Assembly (NCBI GenBank): GCA_964502735.1 | Contig: CAZCYD010000060.1 | Location: 1-14,448, forward strand | Length of the DNA stretch: 14,448 nt | Origin: JACKAN01 sp964502735 | GTDB lineage: Bacteria > Bdellovibrionota > Bdellovibrionia > Bdellovibrionales > UBA1609 | Direction of reading: 5' to 3' | Shown here: positions 1 through 5,395 of the stretch, in pieces | How the letters are laid out: every line of letters starts with the position of its first letter | How positions within the stretch are numbered: the stretch's first letter is position 1 | Made by a program: the position numbers and the translations under genes | The notes under the pieces: generated by a model | What the model saw: the letters and a program-made list of their open reading frames with translations, nothing else | Told to the model about the DNA's origin: nothing | Databases searched by the model: none

Positions 1-401
1 AGCTCCATGATATGTGTCGTGGTATTGACAAGAGGTCGGTTTCGAATGATGGGGAACGCAAATCTTTGAGCGTTGAGAATACCTATGCTAGGGATTTAAA
101 GACAGTAGGAGAATGCAAAGAAAGGGTGCCAGAATTATTTGGTGAATTTCAGCGACGGATTGAGAAAGCACAAGTTAGCGAAAAAATTAAGAGTTTGGTG
201 GTCAAAGTGAAATTTCACGACTTTAAGCAAACAACTTTGGAGAGATCTGAATCAAAAAATCCAACTTTGCAAGTCTTTTGTCAAATGATTGAAGAGGCCT
301 ATAGGAGAGGTAACAAGCCGGTTAGGCTCCTCGGTATTGGAGTCAAGTTAGTTGTTGGCGAAAAGCGACAGACCGAAAACTCCCAACTGGGGCTTTTCTA
401 G
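1..401 (+). CDS. dinB: DNA polymerase IV (DinB, Y-family), C-terminal part; 5' end outside window
   Basis: This is the 3' part of a Y-family translesion polymerase, which copies damaged templates and docks on the sliding clamp. The reading frame is open to the left edge (first full codon at 3), so the ATG at 12 is internal: the residues before it continue the family's conserved stretch ending in RGID, which matches the QGIDxRxV segment joining thumb and little finger in E. coli DinB. About 130 residues are visible. They include the ERK-S-x-VE-T segment, the little-finger core VKVKFHDFKQTT (E. coli has VKLKFDDFQQTT) and the final VRLLGIGVKLV strand. The last five residues, QLGLF, form a classic beta-clamp-binding peptide. 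The palm with the catalytic acidic residues lies outside the window. No clear terminator follows: the stop is trailed by a T-run and a G-run without a good stem. Identification is firm; activity cannot be judged from this part. Confidence 0.93.
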   Translation, partial: LHDMCRGIDKRSVSNDGERKSLSVENTYARDLKTVGECKERVPELFGEFQRRIEKAQVSEKIKSLVVKVKFHDFKQTTLERSESKNPTLQVFCQMIEEAYRRGNKPVRLLGIGVKLVVGEKRQTENSQLGLF

Positions 402-507
402 GGACTTGTTTTTTTGGGGGGAGAGCCGCAAGAGTAGTTTATTAATGTGAGTTCTAAAGGCTTAACTGTTGCTCATAGATCAAATTATGGCACAATTGAA
501 GACACGC

Positions 508-539
508 CCTTTTCAAAAAGGTGCAAGCTCAGATATAAG
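508..539 (+). promoter_or_regulatory. Candidate promoter with palindrome ahead of the HEPN gene
   Basis: A -35-like TTTTCA (510-515) and a -10-like TATAAG (534-539) are 18 nt apart. The -10 ends 6 nt before the ATG at 546, so transcription would start at the ATG itself. The -35 is covered by a near-perfect palindrome, CCTTTT-CA-AAAAGG (508-521), that could serve as an operator. The same AAGG (537-540) could instead be read as a weak Shine-Dalgarno. By-eye call only. Confidence 0.3.
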
Positions 540-545
540 GTTTAT

Positions 546-977
546 ATGGGAAATGAATTAGAAAATGTACTCATAGAGGAACTCAAGCTTGGGTTACAGC
601 ACCTTGAGTACAGTTATAATAAAGTTACAAACATTGCAAAGCTCTCAACAGACCCACGAAAACTTGATGTTGAGGAGCTTGAAACATGGGAAAGTTTTGT
701 CGCGCGATTTGCCAGAGTTTCTGACATCTTTTTATCAAAATATATTCGTCTTAAGGTTTTGAAAGAAGATCCTGCCTATCGGGGTAGCTTTAGGGATTTC
801 CTGGATATGGCTGAAAAAATAAACTTGATTTCTAATTCTGATGAGTGGATGGCTCTTCGAGAGCTGCGCAATAAAACAGCCCACGAGTACACTCGTGATG
901 ATCTTAAACTTGTCTTTGAACAGGTTTTGAAGTTAACCCCTTTTATGTTAACTGAACTTAAGAAAGTCATTAAATGA
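546..977 (+). CDS. HEPN-domain protein, HepT-like toxin of a HEPN/MNT pair
   Basis: This small all-alpha protein is of the HEPN type, the toxin (ribonuclease) half of HepT-MntA modules. Counting from the ATG at 546 it has 143 residues. Near the C-terminus it carries RNKTAHEY (residues 108-115), which fits the HEPN motif R-x4-H and the extended RX4HXY. In characterised HepT proteins the Tyr of this motif is poly-AMPylated by the partner nucleotidyltransferase. Upstream helices include a WESFVARFARVSD segment common in uncharacterised HEPN relatives. A GTG at 447 would add 33 residues of unconserved-looking sequence with no well-placed ribosome site, so 546 is preferred: AAGG lies 5 nt upstream and a promoter-like hexamer 6 nt upstream. 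The stop overlaps the next gene as ATGA, implying coupled translation. Fold and pairing are well supported; toxicity is inferred. Confidence 0.8.
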   Translation: MGNELENVLIEELKLGLQHLEYSYNKVTNIAKLSTDPRKLDVEELETWESFVARFARVSDIFLSKYIRLKVLKEDPAYRGSFRDFLDMAEKINLISNSDEWMALRELRNKTAHEYTRDDLKLVFEQVLKLTPFMLTELKKVIK

Positions 978-1288
978 GACTGACTAAAGAACAAATTTTT
1001 TCGATCCATCAGGCTATTCAGAATGTTTTGTCATCTATTCCCTATCAGATTTTTCTATTTGGCAGTCGCAAACAGGATAATCTTCGAGGAGGGGATATAG
1101 ATTTGGCATTGCTGGTTGATAAAAGTGATAAACCTCAAGTCCAAAATCTAGATATTTATCTTTTAACACAAATGAAAAAACAAAGATCTATTGGGGACCG
1201 TAAGATCGATCTAAAAATAATCTGTTCTGAGGATCTTGAAACGAATCCGTTTATACAAAAAATTTCAGCCGATTGGGTTCAAATATAA
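974..1288 (+). CDS. Minimal nucleotidyltransferase (MNT), MntA-like antitoxin partner
   Basis: This 104-residue protein has a DNA polymerase beta-type nucleotidyltransferase fold. The active-site signature is FGSRKQDNLRGGDIDLAL (residues 29-46): Gly30-Ser31, a 9-residue spacer, then Asp41-x-Asp43. A third candidate metal ligand, Asp79, sits in KIDLKII. Characterised MntA proteins are described with GSX10DXD, so this spacer is one residue shorter but within the superfamily's range. MntA neutralises HepT by transferring AMP units to the Tyr of RX4HXY, and that Tyr is present in the upstream protein. The ATG overlaps the HEPN stop by 4 nt, the usual two-gene arrangement. The stop lies 6 nt from the 3' end of a convergent tRNA gene, with no terminator visible between them. 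Size and motifs argue for an intact enzyme. Confidence 0.85.
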   Translation: MRLTKEQIFSIHQAIQNVLSSIPYQIFLFGSRKQDNLRGGDIDLALLVDKSDKPQVQNLDIYLLTQMKKQRSIGDRKIDLKIICSEDLETNPFIQKISADWVQI

Positions 1289-1294
1289 TTAAAA

Positions 1295-1371
1295 TGGTGA
1301 TCCCGGCACGACTCGAACGTGCGACCCTCTGCTTAGAAGGCAGATGCTCTATCCAGCTGAGCTACGGGACC
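1295..1371 (-). tRNA. tRNA-Arg (anticodon UCU)
   Basis: Read on the minus strand, 77 nt fold as a full cloverleaf. The acceptor stem is GGTCCCG with CGGGATC (one G-T pair), followed by discriminator A and an encoded CCA. The D arm contains AGCTCAGCTGGATAGAGC. The anticodon stem TCTGC/GCAGA encloses the loop CTTCTAA, giving TCT (plus-strand positions 1335-1337), which reads AGA/AGG. The T-arm loop is TTCGAGT. The gene follows nhaA on the same strand after 56 nt and has its own candidate promoter. Its 3' end faces the HEPN/MNT pair. Confidence 0.97.
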
Positions 1372-1395
1372 TCTCGAAAAAAAAATTGAATCGAC

Positions 1396-1424
1396 AATCT
1401 ACATACAAATAAAAAATCTGTAAA
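1396..1424 (-). promoter_or_regulatory. Candidate promoter of the tRNA-Arg gene
   Basis: On the minus strand TTTACA (1419-1424) and TAGATT (1396-1401) are separated by 17 nt. The -10 lies 24 nt before the mature tRNA 5' end, leaving room for a short 5' leader that includes a run of ten T. It sits between the nhaA stop and the tRNA, which is where an independent promoter is expected. The match is to the general sigma-70 consensus only. Confidence 0.45.
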
Positions 1425-1427
1425 GGA

Positions 1428-2774
1428 TTAGTTCACATTCTTGTTAAAATACAGCATGACGGAACCCACTGTCGCAGAAAACACCGACGCCGTTAAGATT
1501 CCTAGTTTTGAATAAGTTTCGAGGTCAGGTCCTGTTTCTAGGGCTAAGTGTCCAATAAATAAGGCCATTGTAAATCCAATTCCTGCCAAAAATCCAACAG
1601 ACACGATGTGACTCCAGCTAACGCCGCGAGGGAGGCGGGCAAAATTGAGTTTGATAGCCAAGTATGAAAAAAGTGCCACACCTAGTGGTTTTCCGATAAA
1701 TAATCCAAAAATGACCCCAAGTGATATGGAGTTGGCAAACAAAGCTCCAAAGGTAATGCCTTCAATGCGAACGCCCGCATTCACCAAAGCAAATATTGGC
1801 ATTATGAAAAAGCTCACCCACGGGTGGAGAGTGTGGATAAGCCTGTCCAGTGGAGAAATGGACTCGTGAGTAAACTTATTGAGCTTATAAACCTTTTCCT
1901 TAGCCATCGAACTCATTTGATTTTTATTACCGACCTCACTGTGGAGCGGGTCTGTGAGGTCTTTCAGTAGGTCATTTACAGTGTTTTTCATCATGTCGGC
2001 AATGTTTTCGCGGTTATATAAAGCATCAACAGGGGTCATTAGGCCTAATATGACTCCTGCAATGGTGGAGTGTACACCACTCTTTAAAACAGCAAACCAG
2101 GCTATAACTCCTAAAATAATGTACACAAGTAAATTGCGCACACCAGCCATTCTAAACATGTAGGTTAGGGCAAAGCTGAGGGCGGCTAAGCCGAGAGAAC
2201 TTGCAATAATCTCGTCAGTATAAAAGAAGGCAATTACCAGCACGGCCCCAAGGTCATCAATAATGGCAAGTGCCAGCAAAAAGATTTTAAGAGAAAAGGG
2301 CACCTTGCGGCTAAAGAGAGCTAACACTCCAACAGCAAATGCGATATCCGTAGCCATTGGGATACCCCATCCACTGGCCCCAACTCCATCGTGGTTAAAA
2401 AAGGCGTAAATGGCAGCGGGTATGATCATACCACCGAGAGCGGCAAATAATGGGAGAGCCGCTTTTTTGGGGCTAGACAGTTCACCCTGAATCAACTCTC
2501 GCTTAATCTCAAGGCCAACGACAAAAAAGAAAATAACCATAAGGCCATCGTTGACCCAGTGATGTAGTGTTTTCGAGATATTAAAATTGCCAATACTCAA
2601 AGCAACAGGCATCTCTGTGAACTCTATGTACGAGTGATAAAAGGGAGAGTTGGCCCACACTAAAGCGGCAAATGTGACAATCATTAACAAAATCCCCGAA
2701 GAAGATTCCGTCTGTAAAAAGTCTTCAATTGGAGAAATTATTTTTTTAACAATGTTTTTAGATGTGTTTTTCAT
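1428..2774 (-). CDS. nhaA: Na+/H+ antiporter NhaA
   Basis: This inner-membrane antiporter exports Na+ (and Li+) in exchange for protons, serving pH and sodium homeostasis. The 448-residue product aligns through its length with E. coli NhaA (388 residues). The key transport residues are present: Asp143 in ATDIAFA (E. coli Asp133), the pair Asp173-Asp174 in AIIDDLGA (E. coli Asp163-Asp164), and Lys362 in GKPLG (E. coli Lys300). The length excess comes mostly from an insertion of about 50 residues, near 250-305, in the hydrophilic loop ahead of LHPWV; it is rich in charged residues. The chosen ATG precedes a lysine-rich N-terminus and the first membrane helix, and no later start would preserve that helix. 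No Shine-Dalgarno is visible. Instead the ATG abuts an inverted repeat and a promoter-like -10, suggesting a nearly leaderless message. The gene appears to be transcribed alone. Confidence 0.96.
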   Translation of the reverse strand: MKNTSKNIVKKIISPIEDFLQTESSSGILLMIVTFAALVWANSPFYHSYIEFTEMPVALSIGNFNISKTLHHWVNDGLMVIFFFVVGLEIKRELIQGELSSPKKAALPLFAALGGMIIPAAIYAFFNHDGVGASGWGIPMATDIAFAVGVLALFSRKVPFSLKIFLLALAIIDDLGAVLVIAFFYTDEIIASSLGLAALSFALTYMFRMAGVRNLLVYIILGVIAWFAVLKSGVHSTIAGVILGLMTPVDALYNRENIADMMKNTVNDLLKDLTDPLHSEVGNKNQMSSMAKEKVYKLNKFTHESISPLDRLIHTLHPWVSFFIMPIFALVNAGVRIEGITFGALFANSISLGVIFGLFIGKPLGVALFSYLAIKLNFARLPRGVSWSHIVSVGFLAGIGFTMALFIGHLALETGPDLETYSKLGILTASVFSATVGSVMLYFNKNVN

Positions 2775-2813
2775 TATGGGTAATTTTTAACTACCCATAG
2801 AATAGCTTGTCAC
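2775..2813 (-). promoter_or_regulatory. nhaA promoter candidate with perfect 8-bp inverted repeat (operator-like)
   Basis: TATGGGTA (2775-2782) and TACCCATA (2792-2799) form a perfect inverted repeat with a 9-nt spacer, ending at the base before the nhaA start codon. On the minus strand GTGACA (2808-2813) and TAAAAA (2784-2789) are 18 nt apart, so the -10 lies between the two arms. A factor bound to the repeat would cover the promoter core. Transcribed, the same repeat could instead form a hairpin touching the AUG. Confidence 0.45.
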
Positions 2814-2940
2814 GTTTTTTTTTAGAGCTCATCTAAAGGATGTTATGTGTCTTTAGCTGTTTACAGCACTAACCACAGGAGAGTTAAAGACTACGCACGA
2901 CGACATTATGACAAACAATTTATGTACATGACAGGATAAG

Positions 2941-4038
2941 TCATTTAGTTGTTTCTTTTTTAGCCTTGTAGCGAAAATCTACAACGATTTTAGTTTGATC
3001 TGCGGGAGCCTTTTCAAAGACGACTTTATTTCCTGCGACTTTCCATTTTACGTTATTTGACTCAGGGATAAACCTTACAAGTACAGAGTTCTTAACGGGA
3101 CGATGATCCAAGACAATCTCATGAACTTTTAATATCTTTTTGACGTCCCTACTTATGGCTTTCATAGAGGGTCTGTAATCGGCATCGCAAAGGCTTCGAG
3201 TTATTCCACCAGTTAAGCCGGCCAATGAATGGACGTGGGTTCCGAATACACCATCAGGCTGATTTGCGGCTAGGCAACGACCGTCTTCAGGTTGAATGAT
3301 AATTCCGTACACGGAAAACTTTTTGCTATCGCCAAAGCTGTTTTTGATTGTCTCGATTACAGTTATAGGTTTGGTGGCTGTGCGGCCACCAATACTTTCT
3401 TCGTTTTCATCTGAAAGGACAATGACAGCAAGAGCGGCATTAGTTCTAAAAAAACCTTGATTGGTACTGTCTTTGAGTTGAACGGCTTGAATTATGGCTT
3501 TGAGAGGCTCTTCTGTATTCGATGCGCAAGGTAGATCGAAACCAAAACCACAGTCGTATTGGTCTGAAGATCTATCAATAGTGTTTTTAAAAATTTGTAA
3601 CATGTTTGGAGTTTTTTTATTTAAAATTTTACCTCTTGTTCCTACTAGATCCAGGAGTCGGCCACCAAATCGAGGGTGATTATATCCGCTGCGAGCATCG
3701 GTTGTTGTAAAGGCCAATTGCCAATCGACATCCCCGAGTTCTTCGATGAAGTCTCCAAAGCGATCGCCCATTTTTTGCTGTTCGTCATACATAGAAATCG
3801 AGTTGTCCACAACAACCAAAATATCCACTTTTCCGCCGTGACTTTCTTGGTCTACTGTCACTTGCCCTGATTTTTCAATGAGTTCCGGGTCCGGCGGTAT
3901 GGGAGCCACACAGGGCTCCGTTTCGCACAGGCTTATTGTTTGAGGCAGCTCAGTAAACTCGACCTCGCTACAAGCTGATAAGCCGAACGTTATTGTTGAA
4001 ATTAAGAACAATTTTTTGAGATTTTTGAAATCTTTCAT
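2941..4038 (-). CDS. VWA-domain (von Willebrand factor A) lipoprotein
   Basis: This is a 365-residue exported lipoprotein of unknown specific role. A lysine-containing N-terminus and hydrophobic core lead to a lipobox LSAC, with the lipidated Cys at residue 23. The residue after it is Ser, so no Asp +2 inner-membrane retention signal is seen and the outer membrane is the likely home. A Pro-rich linker (about residues 40-55) precedes a VWA domain that starts at VDILVVVDNSISM, with the metal-site (MIDAS) motif DNSIS at 78-82. A TTTDAR segment and VIVLSDENEES supply further typical VWA strands and likely metal ligands. Four or more Cys after the lipobox may form disulfides. VWA domains bind partner proteins through a divalent metal. 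The start is supported by GGGGAG directly before the ATG. The gene stands alone on the minus strand, with a candidate sigma-54 promoter upstream. Confidence 0.85.
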   Translation of the reverse strand: MKDFKNLKKLFLISTITFGLSACSEVEFTELPQTISLCETEPCVAPIPPDPELIEKSGQVTVDQESHGGKVDILVVVDNSISMYDEQQKMGDRFGDFIEELGDVDWQLAFTTTDARSGYNHPRFGGRLLDLVGTRGKILNKKTPNMLQIFKNTIDRSSDQYDCGFGFDLPCASNTEEPLKAIIQAVQLKDSTNQGFFRTNAALAVIVLSDENEESIGGRTATKPITVIETIKNSFGDSKKFSVYGIIIQPEDGRCLAANQPDGVFGTHVHSLAGLTGGITRSLCDADYRPSMKAISRDVKKILKVHEIVLDHRPVKNSVLVRFIPESNNVKWKVAGNKVVFEKAPADQTKIVVDFRYKAKKETTK

Positions 4039-4393
4039 CTCCCCACCCCTTAAAAAAATTGACCCTGCCTAGTTACAAAGCAAAAGCTAGACCAAAGTTT
4101 GCGGTCCAGGGAGACCTGCAAGGCAAGTTAATTGCAGTATGCAAATGGGTGTCGCGCGTTAATTTCTATTTTTTGATCAAGTTCTAGATTTGTAAAATCA
4201 TAAAACAAAAAAAGGATTTTTGATAAAGATTATTTTTTGCACAAATTTGTTCGTTATTGTTCTAGTCAAATGCAAGCAAGAAGTCTCAGAGTAAGTCATT
4301 GAGCCGAGGAAAATTTGATGCATTTTACCCGCAGATTTGAGTATTAAGTTGAGGACATTTGGTTAAGCATATGTTGAGTTGAATGAAGTGTTG
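4039..4393. other. 355-bp intergenic region between korB stop and VWA gene start
   Basis: No credible coding region was found: all ATG-initiated frames I followed close within about ten codons. Near the VWA gene it holds its ribosome site and a -24/-12-like element. Next to that, 4099-4121 is an imperfect dyad with arms TTGC-GGTC and GACC-T-GCAA around CAGGGA. Further left of korB it is A+T-rich, with a perfect 10-bp palindrome ACAAATTTGT at 4241-4250. No tRNA, clear terminator or repeat array was seen. Confidence 0.6.
4079..4095 (-). promoter_or_regulatory. Candidate sigma-54 (-24/-12) promoter of the VWA lipoprotein gene
   Basis: On the minus strand the sequence reads TTGGTCTAGCTTTTGCT. 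It has the invariant GG (4093-4092) and GC (4081-4080) separated by exactly 10 nt, and a full TTGCT -12 element; the CACG part of the -24 element is not matched. The implied start site near 4068 would give a leader of about 30 nt containing the GGGGAG ribosome site. GG-N10-GC arises by chance fairly often, so position and the -12 match carry the case. Confidence 0.35.
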
Positions 4394-5395
4394 CTAATTA
4401 AACTCCTCTAAGAGACTCTCAAGATCGGCCTTGGTTGGCCTTAAGTCTTCTTCTGCAAAGTCTCTTAGTGGCTTGGAGGCCAAGTTTAAGTGTTCATGAA
4501 GACTTTTTTTATTGTCATTAAAATAAATTAATCCTGTGACAATTTGTTGGGACTGTTGAGACTCAACAAGAACTTGGCGGGCCATTAGTGGGCTGGAGAA
4601 GTCATAGTCGAGGTCAAGTTTTTTTAGTCTCAAAATTGAACCATCGTGCAGATTCACATCCAAACTTTCGCCTTCTTTGTAATCAACCAGAATTTCCGCT
4701 TGAGGCTGAATAAATCCCAACTCTTGTAAAATGTGATTGTGTTCCTTGATGTAGTTGTAACTTTTAGTTGAGCCCTCGTGGTTATTAAAGGTTACACAAG
4801 GAGAGATAACATCAATAATAGCGGTCCCTGGGTAGCGGATGGCGGCGTCAATGAGGGGAACAAGTTGCTTTGCATCTCCAGAAAAGGATCTTGCAACAAA
4901 TCCACAACCCGCTTCAATCGCTAAAGCACAAAGATCTACGGAGGAAAAGGGGTTAGTTTCTCCTGACTTTAATACTGCCTCTTCATCAGCAGTGGCAGAA
5001 AATTGCCCCTTTGTTAACCCATAGACTCCATTGTTTTCTATAATGTACACCATTGGCGTATTTCGTCTTATCGCGTGAATAAAACCACCGAGGCCAATGC
5101 TGGCAGAATCTCCATCGCCCGAGACTCCTATCAAATTGAGATCTTTATTTGCGCAGGTAACGCCAACAGCTAAAGGGGCCATCCGGCCGTGGAGGGAGTT
5201 AAAACCATGTGAAAGCCCCATAAAATAAGCGGGAGTTTTCGAAGAGCAGCCTATGCCTGAAAGCTTGGCTACTGTAAATGGATTGACCCCTGATTGATAG
5301 TAGGCATTGATGATATTGTTTGTAATTGTATCATGGCCACAACCTGTGCAGAGTGTAGATTTAGAACCGGTGTAATCTTCGCGAGAGAAGCTCAT
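4394..5395 (-). CDS. korB: 2-oxoacid (likely 2-oxoglutarate):ferredoxin oxidoreductase, beta subunit
   Basis: This is the thiamine-diphosphate and [4Fe-4S]-binding subunit of a 2-oxoacid:ferredoxin oxidoreductase, a cytoplasmic enzyme that decarboxylates a 2-oxoacid to its acyl-CoA and reduces ferredoxin. The 333 residues include four cluster-ligand cysteines: C16 and C19 in CTGCGH, C50 in GIGCS and C199 in SPC. The ThDP/Mg site is GDGDSASIG (93-101) followed by ENNGVYGLTKGQ (120-131). The ATG overlaps the korA stop as ATGA and has AGGAG 5 nt upstream, so alpha and beta are translationally coupled. This is the last gene of the five-gene minus-strand group, and no obvious terminator follows. 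The beta C-terminus has an extra stretch of about 100 residues after SPC that is normal for bacterial KorB. Substrate (2-oxoglutarate versus pyruvate or branched-chain oxoacids) is inferred from the two-subunit, gamma-alpha-fused architecture. Confidence 0.92.
   Translation of the reverse strand: MSFSREDYTGSKSTLCTGCGHDTITNNIINAYYQSGVNPFTVAKLSGIGCSSKTPAYFMGLSHGFNSLHGRMAPLAVGVTCANKDLNLIGVSGDGDSASIGLGGFIHAIRRNTPMVYIIENNGVYGLTKGQFSATADEEAVLKSGETNPFSSVDLCALAIEAGCGFVARSFSGDAKQLVPLIDAAIRYPGTAIIDVISPCVTFNNHEGSTKSYNYIKEHNHILQELGFIQPQAEILVDYKEGESLDVNLHDGSILRLKKLDLDYDFSSPLMARQVLVESQQSQQIVTGLIYFNDNKKSLHEHLNLASKPLRDFAEEDLRPTKADLESLLEEFN

Noticed and set aside
488..505. TGGCACA as a sigma-54 -24 element before the HEPN gene
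   Set aside because: The -24 half is good, but at the required spacing the -12 position reads GA instead of GC and lacks TTGC.
447..545. GTG at 447 as the start of the HEPN gene
   Set aside because: The extra 33 residues do not resemble the family and no well-placed ribosome site precedes the GTG. The ATG at 546 gives a family-sized protein and has better upstream signals.
1381..1400. Short stem plus ten-T run on the minus strand between nhaA and the tRNA as a terminator
   Set aside because: The stem is only 4 bp (ATTG/CAAT) and overlaps the likely tRNA promoter region.
2856..2867. GCTGT-TT-ACAGC dyad between the VWA stop and nhaA
   Set aside because: A 12-bp palindrome, but the arms are short, no T-run follows on either strand, and it is about 80 nt from the nhaA start; not enough for an operator or terminator call.
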